Counted from the first letter of the stretch, positions 53,851 through 63,222 are shown. The stretch is DNA of 64,000 bases from Phycisphaerae bacterium (GCA_028285035.1 JANQQF010000181.1:62001-126000), one strand, 5' to 3'. The notes: generated by a model from the letters alone, not told the origin. Program-made: numbers and translations.

Positions 53851-55749
53851 TTGTATCCCAATACATTGCTCAAATCTATACAAATCTTAGGTCTGATACT
53901 TCTAGGTTTGATCTTATCATCGTGTCAGGAAGCCGTGTCTGAAGAGCCGACCCCTAGCGTTCAAATCACGCCGACGCCGACAATTATCGCAGAAATTGCC
54001 ACACCTCGTCCCACGATTGCCATAGGCATCCGAGCCGCAACCACCCCAACCAGCGATATTATTTTGCCAGAAATCGATCCTTTGGAGGTGACCGGTGATG
54101 TCTCCACCTATGGCAGTTCTACGGTCATGCCTTTGGTTCGTACGCTGTATCGCCGTTTTATTCGGGAAGGCTATCCAGGTGTGATGGCCATCAATGAAGT
54201 TGGGACTGGATTAGGGTTAGAGTTGTATTGCACCACAGGTGAAATTGATATTGCTTCGGCAAGCCGTAAAATTACAGCTAACGAGCGCGAAGCCTGCGCC
54301 AAAATCGATCGAGCTCCCATTGAATTTCTAATTGGTGTAGACGCGCTATCGATTGTGGTTAATGTCGAAAACGATTTTGTGCAAGATGTGACGATTGATG
54401 AGGTGCGCACCCTATTTACGGCCCGCCGTTGGTCTGATGTTAGACCCGAGTGGCCAAACCAGCCGATTGAGCGCTTCATTCCAAATGAGAATTCCGGTAC
54501 CTTTAACTTTTTTGTGGACAACGTATTTGATGGCGACACTATAACTTTATTAGATGCCCAAAATACAGAAAGTAACAGTACCCCTGAATTAGTGGCCCAA
54601 AATGTAGGAAATAGTTCATTTGGGCTTGGATTTGTGGGGCATGCCTTTTTCAAACGAAATAATGATGCCCTTAAAATAGTGGCTATTGATGGCAACATTC
54701 CCTCCAAACGATCTGTTACAAATGAAACTTATCCACTTATTCGCCCGCTATATCTTTACAGTGATTTGCACATTATCTCAGAAAAACCTCAAGTTCGCGC
54801 TTATCTCAATTTTTTCTTGAACCACGTTAATGAGGAAATTGATAGCATTGGTTATTTCCCAATCCGACAAGATATTTTGGATGAATCAAAGATAAGACTG
54901 GTTGCGACCCGAAGTGGCGATATTAGTATTACAGGCAGCACAACCATTAGCCCTATCATTGAAGTTTTGGCTGAACGCTTTCGCGAGAAGGGGGCTGGCA
55001 ACAAGATCTTTATAGACAGAGTTGGCTCGGTCGCTGGGCTGGAACGATTTTGCACTGACCCAACTGTGGATATTGTCATGGCCAGTCGACGCATTCGGGA
55101 TGAAGAAAATAACAATTGTGCCAATAATGACCGTATCCCCATTGAGTTTCGTATCGGAACCGATGCTGTGGCCGTCATTGCTAACCCGGCCAATACCTTT
55201 CTTGAAGATACAACCGTTGAAGAGTTAGACTTTCTATTCACCCGAGACAAGTGGACAGACGTTGATGAAGATTATTGGGACGAGCCAATTATCCGCTTTA
55301 TTCCTAGCCCTACCACTGGCACCTTTGACTTCTTCACTGATCGCGTTTTTCTTGAAGGTGAAACAGAACCTATTTTGGAGGCATCAAACACCATTCGCAG
55401 CATCTATGATGAAGCGATTGTTCAGGGTGTGGCTGATGATCCAAACGGACTCGGTTTTGTTGCCTATAGCACCTATCAAAATAACGCCGATTTACTCAAA
55501 ATCATTGCCATTGATGGCGTTCGGCCTGGGGCCGAAGTGCTAGATGCAAATGCGTACGCCTTATCACGACCCCTCTTTATTTATGTAGACTCGCAAGCCC
55601 TAAGAACTAAACCTCAAGTCGCGTCATTTGTCACATTTGTCATCACCCGAGTCAATGAGGATATTGAGAACGTGGGGTATTTCCCCGTAAGCCAAGAGAC
55701 ATTAGACCAAGCCAAAGCATTTTTATGGCGAGTTATGGGAGCATCCTAA
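53851..55749 (+). CDS. Lipoprotein with two tandem PstS-like domains
   Basis: 632 residues, TTG start. Signal peptide with lipobox LSSC (Cys25), a Pro/Thr-rich linker (30-75) and two phosphate-binding-type domains at about 80-345 and 356-625. Each repeat has the PstS pattern: GSSTVMPL or GSTTISPI, GLELYCTTGEIDIASASR or GLERFCTDPTVDIVMASR, RFIPNENSGTFNFF or RFIPSPTTGTFDFF, and a GLGFVG or GLGFVA turn. No pst permease or ATPase is near. It may be a phosphate or anion sensor for the cluster rather than an importer subunit. It begins 30 bases after the bCNG gene. Confidence 0.88.
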   Translation: MYPNTLLKSIQILGLILLGLILSSCQEAVSEEPTPSVQITPTPTIIAEIATPRPTIAIGIRAATTPTSDIILPEIDPLEVTGDVSTYGSSTVMPLVRTLYRRFIREGYPGVMAINEVGTGLGLELYCTTGEIDIASASRKITANEREACAKIDRAPIEFLIGVDALSIVVNVENDFVQDVTIDEVRTLFTARRWSDVRPEWPNQPIERFIPNENSGTFNFFVDNVFDGDTITLLDAQNTESNSTPELVAQNVGNSSFGLGFVGHAFFKRNNDALKIVAIDGNIPSKRSVTNETYPLIRPLYLYSDLHIISEKPQVRAYLNFFLNHVNEEIDSIGYFPIRQDILDESKIRLVATRSGDISITGSTTISPIIEVLAERFREKGAGNKIFIDRVGSVAGLERFCTDPTVDIVMASRRIRDEENNNCANNDRIPIEFRIGTDAVAVIANPANTFLEDTTVEELDFLFTRDKWTDVDEDYWDEPIIRFIPSPTTGTFDFFTDRVFLEGETEPILEASNTIRSIYDEAIVQGVADDPNGLGFVAYSTYQNNADLLKIIAIDGVRPGAEVLDANAYALSRPLFIYVDSQALRTKPQVASFVTFVITRVNEDIENVGYFPVSQETLDQAKAFLWRVMGAS

Positions 55750-55784
55750 ACATATTTAGATCACGTCTAAAACAGGAACACACT

Positions 55785-56909
55785 ATGGTCCAGCAAAAAT
55801 ACCCCTCCAGTTGCTTCAAATGGTTTTTCAATTTTATCTTAATACCCATCATCGGGCTGACACTCATTGCTTGTGCCGAGGAGGAAATCCCACAGACCGA
55901 AACATCAGGTCGAATAACCGTCTACACCCCGCTTCGCAGAGATTGGGCTGAGCAATATTTAGCTGACTTTAACCGCAACTACCCTAATATTGAAGTGGAA
56001 TTGGTTAGGGAGCAAGCATTACCGTTAACCCAACGTCTGTTTGATGAACAAGATGATCCTCAAGCAGATGTCGTTTGGGCCTTATCGGTTATGAATATGC
56101 TTCAAGCTGAATGGAAAGGCATGCTCAAAATCTATCAACCAGAGGGATTGTACTTTGATGCGCAGCAACGCGAACCTCGGATTGCCACAATGTTTCGGGA
56201 CACCAATAATCCTCCCTACTGGGTTGGTGTTGCGGCCCGAACGATCGTCATATGCACAAATCCAGATTTGATGATAAGTGAGGGTTTATCTCCTGATGAG
56301 TTGACCAGTTGGCGCGATTTAGCCGAGAAGGAGTATCGAGGCAAACTCGTTATGCCCGTGCCCCCATCAACGAGTGTCGGTCTTTTACTCTCTTCGGTGA
56401 TGATCCAGCGTTACGGTGAAGTTGAAGGTTGGGATTATCTGGCAAGAATTCACGAGAATACGGGGGCTTATCTTCCAACCGCAACAGGCGCTTGTGAAGC
56501 CGTTGCTCGGGGAGAGTATCCAATCGCGGTCAGTTGGGGATATGTTTCACTTCCATTAGAAGCAGAGGGCAAAGTAAAAACCATCTTTCCAGAAGAAGGG
56601 GCTGGCTGGGAGCTGGAGGTAAATGCTTTGGTGCAAAAGAAAGAGATTAAGCCGGCTGCAAAAACCTTTCTCAATTGGGCTATTGAAGATGAGGCCATGA
56701 TGCTACATGCAGCAAATCGGCCACTGACTGCGGCTAATATAGATATTCCAGCAAGCGAAATTTACCCAGAAAATCCAACAGACCTTTTACTGGATCAAGA
56801 TGTACCGTGGATGGCAGCGAACCGTCATCGCATCGAAGAGATCTGGTGTAATAAATATGGCCCCAGCTTTGGCAGATTCACCCCTCAGGCTTGCCAAGTA
56901 GTCGAATAG
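55785..56909 (+). CDS. Family 1 extracellular solute-binding lipoprotein
   Basis: 374 residues from ATG 55785, with AGGA upstream; an in-frame ATG at 55725 lies inside the preceding gene. Signal peptide with lipobox LIAC (IIGLTLIACAEEE). The mature part is a periplasmic-binding fold of the iron/aminophosphonate-like type: TVYTPLRRDWAEQYLADFNR, ADVVWALSVMNMLQAEWKG, YRGKLVMPVPPSTSVGLLLS and FLNWAIEDEAM. The ligand is unknown. No matching importer permease is present; the next gene is an exporter-type ABC protein 27 bases on. Confidence 0.87.
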   Translation: MVQQKYPSSCFKWFFNFILIPIIGLTLIACAEEEIPQTETSGRITVYTPLRRDWAEQYLADFNRNYPNIEVELVREQALPLTQRLFDEQDDPQADVVWALSVMNMLQAEWKGMLKIYQPEGLYFDAQQREPRIATMFRDTNNPPYWVGVAARTIVICTNPDLMISEGLSPDELTSWRDLAEKEYRGKLVMPVPPSTSVGLLLSSVMIQRYGEVEGWDYLARIHENTGAYLPTATGACEAVARGEYPIAVSWGYVSLPLEAEGKVKTIFPEEGAGWELEVNALVQKKEIKPAAKTFLNWAIEDEAMMLHAANRPLTAANIDIPASEIYPENPTDLLLDQDVPWMAANRHRIEEIWCNKYGPSFGRFTPQACQVVE

Positions 56910-56936
56910 GAAGCTAACCAGCTAGAGACGAAAACA

Positions 56937-59123
56937 ATGTCCTCTACAAATCCATCTCAATTCTCCAATGTTATCTGGCGTGAGTCTGAATTAGACAAAG
57001 CGCTACACATTTTAGCCCAAAAGCGAGGGCTAATCTCCGAAACACATATTCTTCATCCCCTAACAAGCGCTCAACAAAGCGCGTCATTGGGAGAGCGACT
57101 CTCATCAGGCGAGCGACTCTCATTAGGAGAGTGGCTCCCATTTATTGGCGTACAACTTGATTTAGAAGTAGAACCCGTCACCCTTCCTTACCCAGACATC
57201 GAAATATTTCTCAACCAAACCAATCCTATCATTCTTCCGTTTCAACCTTCCACTCACCCCGAGCCTCATTTTGTTGTTGTTCTTAAGGGGGGGCGTTGGC
57301 GGATTACCGTTCTAACGCCGGATGGGCAAACACATCGTATTTCACCGCAGGCTCTGAAACGGGCAGTTTGTCACGATTTAGAAAATAACCTTTCTGATAA
57401 AATTGAGGGAATACTAGAACCACTAACGTTATCTGAACAAAGGCATCAAAAGGCATATGATGCCCTTCTAACCGAATACCTGGCCGACACCCACCTTAAT
57501 AATATTTGGTTAGTGCGCCCAGCAACACGACAAAACTTTTGGGGGCAGATTCGCAAAGCTGGTCTCTTTAATTATTTGTGGCTGCACATTGGCGAGCGGG
57601 CTGTCTCATACGCCCTATTTCTGTTCGCGCTTGGTTTGATGGGGCGGGCGATTGACCCAAACAGTCCAGCTTGGCTATTCCTTGTGACTGGTGTACTCGT
57701 CTGGTTGGCCCGAATTCCGTTCGCAGCCACCATCTCCTGGGTAGAACGTAAATATGCGGTTGATGTTGGATATCTATTTAAACAACATTTATTCGAGGGT
57801 GTTTTGCGTCTCAAACTGGAAGATGTCCAGCATCAAGGCTCGGGGCGGTTCTTGGCTTGGCTTTTAGAAGCTGAAACGGTTGAAGAAGCTGGTTTAAGTC
57901 GAGGTTCAGGGCTAATTTCTTCAAGTGTAGCTCTATTGACAATCATTATCACCTTGCTTATTGTTGGGGATTTTACGATCGGTATTCTTCTCTTTCTGTG
58001 GTTAGTCGGCTCGGGTTGGATGATTTGGCGATTAGTCAGTCATTATCAAACCCTCAATGAGTATCACAGCGTTATGATCAGCAATTTGTTGGAACGATTA
58101 CATGGACACAAAACTCGTCTGATTCAGGAAACCGATTGGTATCAGCCAGAAGATCAAACATTGGCCCAATATTTATCCTTAGCCCAAGCTTACGATCGGC
58201 ATTTACTCCCAATTTGGGTGCTCATCCCTTATGGGGGTGTCATCATCATGCTCATTGGGTTAATCCCATCTTTCATATTTGGCCCAACTACGCCAGCTGA
58301 GCTAGATTTTTTAGTTGGCGTCCGATTCGCCGCTTTGTTATTTGGCCTATTACAACTACAAATCTTGGCCTTAGCTATTCCTGAGACAGCTAAAGCATTG
58401 GCTGCGTGGAAACAAACGGAATCTCTGCGCAACGCGGCTACGAATAATCTGTCCGTTGATACCCCCGCAGAAATCACCCTATCAAGTGATATTGAAATCG
58501 CGCCTAATTTAATTCCCATTCTCGAAGCCAAAGAAATTGATTTCCACTATCCAAATGATAATCATTTGGTCTTAACCAACTGCAATCTCAGCATCAACAC
58601 AAATGACCAACTCCTATTACAAGGCCCATCGGGGAGTGGAAAATCTACGCTTGCCGCATTACTGGCGGGGTTGTACCCAGTCAACCGTGGCCTCCTACTT
58701 TTGTGGGGGCTTGACCGATACACGGTCAGTGATGCAATTTGGCGCAAACGCGTCATCGCCACCCCCCAATTCAATACCAATCACATTCTAAACGCACCTT
58801 TGGCCTTTAATCTATTGATGGGGCGGCAATGGCCGCCTTCACCGGAAGATTTAGCGGAGGCCGAACAAATTTGTCGGGAGTTGGGTTTAGGAGATCTAAT
58901 AGACCGAATGCCTGATGGTCTTAATCAAATTGTAGGCGAGCAAGGTTGGCGCTTATCGCATGGTGAAGCTAGCCGTCTGTACATCGCACGGACCCTTTTA
59001 CAATCAGCGGACCTTATTATCTTGGATGAAAGCTTTGGATCATTAGACCCCGAAAGCATGCAGATGACGATGGAAAGTGCCCTAAATCGAGCAGAAACCA
59101 TCATGGTCATTGCTCATCCATAG
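56937..59123 (+). CDS. Exporter-type ABC transporter (TM-ATPase), C-terminally short
   Basis: 728 residues. Residues 1-190 form an N-terminal domain that looks like a degenerate C39 peptidase-like domain (GRWRITVLTPDGQTHRIS), without a clear catalytic Cys. TM domain at about 215-495, then an ATPase with Walker A GPSGSGKST (about 562-570), signature variant RLSHGEASR and Walker B LIILDESFGSLDPES. The chain ends at VIAHP, right at the H-loop His, so the last 25-30 residues of a normal domain are missing. The layout is that of NHLM/bacteriocin-type peptide exporters. It is followed by a mini HlyD-like gene nine bases on. Confidence 0.87.
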   Translation: MSSTNPSQFSNVIWRESELDKALHILAQKRGLISETHILHPLTSAQQSASLGERLSSGERLSLGEWLPFIGVQLDLEVEPVTLPYPDIEIFLNQTNPIILPFQPSTHPEPHFVVVLKGGRWRITVLTPDGQTHRISPQALKRAVCHDLENNLSDKIEGILEPLTLSEQRHQKAYDALLTEYLADTHLNNIWLVRPATRQNFWGQIRKAGLFNYLWLHIGERAVSYALFLFALGLMGRAIDPNSPAWLFLVTGVLVWLARIPFAATISWVERKYAVDVGYLFKQHLFEGVLRLKLEDVQHQGSGRFLAWLLEAETVEEAGLSRGSGLISSSVALLTIIITLLIVGDFTIGILLFLWLVGSGWMIWRLVSHYQTLNEYHSVMISNLLERLHGHKTRLIQETDWYQPEDQTLAQYLSLAQAYDRHLLPIWVLIPYGGVIIMLIGLIPSFIFGPTTPAELDFLVGVRFAALLFGLLQLQILALAIPETAKALAAWKQTESLRNAATNNLSVDTPAEITLSSDIEIAPNLIPILEAKEIDFHYPNDNHLVLTNCNLSINTNDQLLLQGPSGSGKSTLAALLAGLYPVNRGLLLLWGLDRYTVSDAIWRKRVIATPQFNTNHILNAPLAFNLLMGRQWPPSPEDLAEAEQICRELGLGDLIDRMPDGLNQIVGEQGWRLSHGEASRLYIARTLLQSADLIILDESFGSLDPESMQMTMESALNRAETIMVIAHP

Positions 59124-59132
59124 AAACCTATT

Positions 59133-59594
59133 ATGTCGAGCCAATTTCCACGGTCAGCCACCCTTATTCAAAGTCGTAACTTGCGCCCTGCCCTAATTGG
59201 AATTATTATTTTTATATTCCTGGTAATTTTATGGGGGGGGTGGTTTCTTTTTGCTCAAGTCTCATTTTATGAGACAAGCCAATCAGCTATTCTCTCATCC
59301 GAGGGGATTATCGTCGCCGATTTTCCTCAAGATGCATTGACGCACATCCAGCAAGGACAGACAGCCTTGTTTAAGGTCATCGACTCAACAGGGCAGCCCC
59401 AACAAATATCAGCTACCGTAGCCATAGTTGATCGTTCACAGAACCAAATCAAACTCATCCCAACCGTTGATGATGCCACGGTGTTAGGTGCCCTTACCCA
59501 TGGGATGCCTGGACAGGTTGATGTTATTATTGAACAATTATCACCAGCTACTTTAATTCTAAAATCGGCTGGCTTACGATCAATCTCAAATTGA
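59133..59594 (+). CDS. Minimal HlyD-like membrane adaptor
   Basis: 153 residues. One TM helix (about 20-42), then a small beta-rich domain (50-150): SSEGIIVADFPQDALTHIQQ, GQTALFKV and GMPGQVDVIIE. The pattern matches the beta-barrel part of HlyD/membrane fusion proteins that serve peptide exporters, but the lipoyl domain and coiled-coil hairpin are absent. A short adaptor of this kind would fit a single-membrane cell. It lies nine bases after the ABC protein and is most likely its partner. Confidence 0.7.
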   Translation: MSSQFPRSATLIQSRNLRPALIGIIIFIFLVILWGGWFLFAQVSFYETSQSAILSSEGIIVADFPQDALTHIQQGQTALFKVIDSTGQPQQISATVAIVDRSQNQIKLIPTVDDATVLGALTHGMPGQVDVIIEQLSPATLILKSAGLRSISN

Positions 59595-59796
59595 AGTATT
59601 ACTGCGATTTTTACATAATTCACAAGAGATATTCACACCTAAAGAAAACTTTACCGCCACAGATCAGAATTTAAGTCGCTGTCTGATGGATCATTTTAAC
59701 AGTAAGCCGAATCCTGGGTAGATCTGAGCCTCATAGATTCATGTACGAAGATTAAACAATCAAAGTCTTACTCGGTTTACTTAACAAAGAGGAATT

Positions 59797-60939
59797 ATGG
59801 ACTCAATTATAGGCCCAAACACAATCGGAATTAATGTCGATTATGTCCTTCAGATTATAGGCTGGATATCATTAATCCTTTTTGTCATCTTCATTATCAC
59901 TTGGTTTATTCGGACCCTAATTCGAGAAGGATTGCTTACCGCCCTGCTGGAAATGTTATCCTTCCGAGTATTAATCCCCCTTCTCATCGTACTCGGTCTT
60001 AACCTTCTTAGTGCCTCAATTATCTTTGTTCAACCGCCAACGGTTGGTGTTGTCGTTTCAGCAATTTCGCCTGGCGGGGTTCGACCTGAACCAATGCGGT
60101 CAGGCTTACACTGGATTATTCCTCTGCTTGAAGAAGTTGCCATTTATCCAATTTATTGGCAGACCTACACGATGTCGGCCAGAATAAATGAGGGTGAAAA
60201 TTTTGGTGAAGATGCCATTCGAGCAAGAACAAGTGATGGTCAAGAGGTTTGGTTAGATACATCGGTCATTTTTCGAATAAATGTAAATCAGGTTATTCAG
60301 GTTCATATCGATTGGCAGGAACGATATACGGCCGATTTTATCCGCCCCTTGGTGCAGGGCCAAGTGCGTACCGAAGTTGCTAAGTTTACAGTAGATGAAG
60401 TTAATAGCTCTAAACGGGGTGATTTAGAGACTGCATTAAATCGTCTGCTTGAGGAAGAATTTTCTGACAAGGGCTTACTGTTGGATCAATTTCTATTGCG
60501 TGACATTACTTTCTCACAGGAATATGCAGAGTCAGTCGAACGGAAACAGGTTGCCCTCCAGCAAGTCACTCAAGCGGAACGAGAAGCGAGACAAATGGAG
60601 CGGCGAGCCACCGGTAGGGCTAACGCTATTCGTATCGAAGCTCAAGGTCAGGCAGAAGCTCTAAAACTCATTGGTGATGCCTTGAATGCCAATCCTGACT
60701 TGGTTACATATCATTATGTGGATCGATTATCACCCAATATTAGAGTGATGCTTGTGCCCAGTAACAATCCTTTAATTTTACCATTACCTGACTTAGATGA
60801 GGTAGATACAATGACAAATACAGTCCCCATAACTGACACATTATCTACCCCGACGTTACCAGCTACATTAACCCAATCCATTGACTTACCAACGGGAGCC
60901 TCAGGTCAGCTTCCGTTCATCAACTTTGGCGGAAATTGA
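59797..60939 (+). CDS. SPFH/band 7 (prohibitin-like) membrane protein
   Basis: 380 residues. Two N-terminal TM segments (about 17-42 and 55-75), an SPFH domain (about 80-240, with FVQPPTVGVVVSAI and DFIRPLVQGQVRTEVAKF), a coiled coil (240-290, QVTQAEREARQMERRATGRA) and a Thr/Pro-rich C-terminal tail. SPFH proteins form ring-like microdomain scaffolds in membranes. It is 202 bases after the adaptor gene and on the same strand, with an unknown gene 117 bases on. A NfeD partner gene is not seen nearby. Confidence 0.9.
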   Translation: MDSIIGPNTIGINVDYVLQIIGWISLILFVIFIITWFIRTLIREGLLTALLEMLSFRVLIPLLIVLGLNLLSASIIFVQPPTVGVVVSAISPGGVRPEPMRSGLHWIIPLLEEVAIYPIYWQTYTMSARINEGENFGEDAIRARTSDGQEVWLDTSVIFRINVNQVIQVHIDWQERYTADFIRPLVQGQVRTEVAKFTVDEVNSSKRGDLETALNRLLEEEFSDKGLLLDQFLLRDITFSQEYAESVERKQVALQQVTQAEREARQMERRATGRANAIRIEAQGQAEALKLIGDALNANPDLVTYHYVDRLSPNIRVMLVPSNNPLILPLPDLDEVDTMTNTVPITDTLSTPTLPATLTQSIDLPTGASGQLPFINFGGN

Positions 60940-61056
60940 TTTCTTTTTGTTTTACATACAACTAATGCCTTTTATGACTGCTGATTTGGTCGCAAATCTA
61001 AAATTCAAATCAAAACGAGTTATTTGGCACTATTATCCAAAATCAGGAGAGTAACT

Positions 61057-61857
61057 ATGCCTTTCTACATTTTTATCGCCGTACTGATTGTTATTGTGGC
61101 TATTTTATCTATTGTTATTGATCGTAATCTACGAATTCGCAAGTTAGAAGCCAATCTCAATACTGAAACCACCGAAGCGAGTGGCGAAAGCAGTACTTTA
61201 ACCAGTGGTTTAGAAGATGTCCGGGATCGCATTACTGGCAAAAAGCGAAAAGAGCTACCAAAACGTTACCAAGTGTGGGCAGCTAAAAATATCAAAGATA
61301 ACGCGCTTAATGAATGGGTTGCAGGACTTTCAGACGAGGAGCTTGAGCCGTTGGTATTTAGTTTAGCCAAGTTTGTCTCACAGCAAGGGATTGATTTGAC
61401 CTGGCTGACAGATAGCAAGCTTGATACCGATCCAGAAATCAAGAAAAGCGTTGAAACGATTGCCATTTCTTACAATTCAGCCTACCGCGATGCACAACTC
61501 GCCCAGGATAATGTCACCCTTTTCAAAGCTATACAAGGCCTAGAAGGTTTACCTTCAAGCCGCAGTAACCAAGCATTGGCCCAACAATTGTATGCTGAGT
61601 TGGTTAAACAAGAGTTGGCCCCTGCTACTTCACCAGAAATGTTGTTAGCCAACGACAGCGAGCGTCGTGAGCACATTCAAGCCACTATTCAAAATGTAGC
61701 TCAAAAAGATCGTGAAGCCTTCAAGCGTGTTCTCAAAGAAGTTTTGACTGCCACCAAAGACGGAAAAGGTGAAGAAGAATTGAACTCTTCCTGGAAAGCT
61801 CTAAACATCTTTAAGCGCAACGATAAGTCTACAGAAGCCGAAGTGGTGTCACATTAG
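61057..61857 (+). CDS. Uncharacterised TM-anchored helical protein
   Basis: 266 residues from ATG 61057 (AGGAGAG five bases upstream); a TTG at 61024 would add 11 residues. One TM helix (about 4-24, FIAVLIVIVAILSIVI), a short acidic linker (30-60), a basic patch GKKRKELPKRYQ, then an all-helical cytoplasmic domain to the C terminus. The family is not recognised. It follows the SPFH gene by 117 bases, so it could be a scaffold partner. No enzymatic motif is seen. Confidence 0.72.
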   Translation: MPFYIFIAVLIVIVAILSIVIDRNLRIRKLEANLNTETTEASGESSTLTSGLEDVRDRITGKKRKELPKRYQVWAAKNIKDNALNEWVAGLSDEELEPLVFSLAKFVSQQGIDLTWLTDSKLDTDPEIKKSVETIAISYNSAYRDAQLAQDNVTLFKAIQGLEGLPSSRSNQALAQQLYAELVKQELAPATSPEMLLANDSERREHIQATIQNVAQKDREAFKRVLKEVLTATKDGKGEEELNSSWKALNIFKRNDKSTEAEVVSH

Positions 61858-62009
61858 GCAATGTAGGGCTAGGCCGTTACTTTCTGCTAAATACTTAAAA
61901 TTCAAAAATCGACTTGATTTAATTCAAAGATCAGGGCATTATTGTTGTAGGCAGTATTGTTTTTTTCTTAAAACAAATCAACTTTAACATTCTCTAAATA
62001 AAGGCAGTG

Positions 62010-62050
62010 ATATGTGACAACACAGCGATGTGTACAATAAAGTCACATAT
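62010..62050. promoter_or_regulatory. Inverted repeat with TGTGAC/GTCACA arms
   Basis: ATATGTGAC (62010-62018) and GTCACATAT (62042-62050) are perfect complements separated by 23 bases. The arms recall CRP-type half-sites (TGTGA/TCACA), but the spacing is far too wide for one CRP site. It lies 57 bases before the methyltransferase start. It could be a pair of operator sites or an mRNA hairpin. Confidence 0.4.
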
Positions 62051-62106
62051 TGTGGCAACTTTCAATTTCACCCAATTCTTATCACCATTTCATGAAGGAG
62101 CCAATT

Positions 62107-62808
62107 GTGAACACAAAACCAGTACAAACTTGGGCACCCGGTCTAGAAGCCAAGCGTCGATTAGAAGCCTGGATGGAAGCCGTCCATTCAGGAAACTGGG
62201 CCATGATGATCGAAAGGATGACCGAGCAAGATTTGAGTGGCAAAACGGTTCTAGATTTTGGTTGTAACCGGGGGGGGTTTTTGCGACAACTTTACAGCAA
62301 AAAACCTTTTGCCCAGGGATACGGCATTGATCTAGACACGGAAGCGATTGAAATTGCCAACAATCGTAAAGGGGATTTACCCATCACCTTTGAGAAACGA
62401 GTCAACCTGGCCCATTTGGATAGTGCCATAGATATCGCCTTTAGTCACGAAGTGTTATGGTTGATTGAAGATATGGATCAACACGCAGCCCAAATGGCTC
62501 AAGCCCTAAAGCCAGGCGGGGTCTATTATGCTGTACACGGCTATTTTCCTGATGCCCCCGGCTGGGAGCATCACCTCCCCATCATCATGTCAGGCTTCGG
62601 TCTCAAACCACACGCCCATCACCTCTATGACATCGCTGCTCTTTTTAGAGATTACGGGTTTGCCGTACAAGCCCAAAAGTTTAACCCAACTTCATTTTTA
62701 ACAATTGATCCGCGCCAACAGGCTTGGTTCTCCAACATGTTGGAAGAGTTAGATTATTTTTACAATAAAGTAATTTTACGCTTGATTAAATCACCAAATG
62801 TTCTGTAG
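62107..62808 (+). CDS. SAM-dependent methyltransferase
   Basis: 233 residues from GTG 62107, with AAGGAG six bases upstream; ATG starts at 62050 and 62092 are in frame but less well placed. Class I methyltransferase fold with motif I VLDFGCNRGGFL, motif II acidic GIDLDTEAIEIA and motif IV AFSHEVLWLIED. The substrate is unknown. It stands alone between a gap carrying an inverted repeat and a 414-base gap before glpX. Confidence 0.85.
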   Translation: MNTKPVQTWAPGLEAKRRLEAWMEAVHSGNWAMMIERMTEQDLSGKTVLDFGCNRGGFLRQLYSKKPFAQGYGIDLDTEAIEIANNRKGDLPITFEKRVNLAHLDSAIDIAFSHEVLWLIEDMDQHAAQMAQALKPGGVYYAVHGYFPDAPGWEHHLPIIMSGFGLKPHAHHLYDIAALFRDYGFAVQAQKFNPTSFLTIDPRQQAWFSNMLEELDYFYNKVILRLIKSPNVL

Positions 62809-63222
62809 ACTTGTCTTTCAACAAGTTTGCAAATTGAAGCACTGGGTTCATTATTCTAACTTGAGCGGACTCAATACCTTGAGCATACACAGTCCAGGGT
62901 TTTGATTAAAAATGACCAAGCCTTGGATTCGTACGCGAGGTAGACATGTTTGGGTTTGGTAAGACTGGCTCCCTTACAAAAACAGCCAACTATGCAGTCA
63001 CGAATCAGGCACTGTTTCAATGAGGCCAATTAATTTGATTTGTTAATCCCCCTCATTTCCTTATACTTTTTAAGTAACTGAGATAAGTATACACCTGGAC
63101 ACACCTTCATTTTCAAAGCCTCGATTCCCCTAAACTCAAAATTTCTTCCAAATCCAAGCCATTCGGTCGAAATGACATAAATCAAGCCATTTCGACAATC
63201 AACATAGCAAAGGAGCTGACTC
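62809..63222. other. 414-base gene-free interval
   Basis: No usable coding region or clear terminator. The end word TCGAAATGACA of the palindromic family recurs at 63167-63177 in the same orientation as at 1707 and 44129. The ribosome-binding site AAGGAG for glpX is at 63209-63214. Nothing else could be supported. Confidence 0.5.

Noticed and set aside
53851..56909. Phosphate or iron ABC importer operon
   Set aside because: Two binding lipoproteins are present but no importer permease or Pst ATPase; the ABC protein that follows is exporter-type with fused TM and ATPase.
62010..62050. Single CRP binding site
   Set aside because: The two arms are 23 bases apart, while a CRP site has six bases between TGTGA and TCACA; kept only as an inverted repeat.
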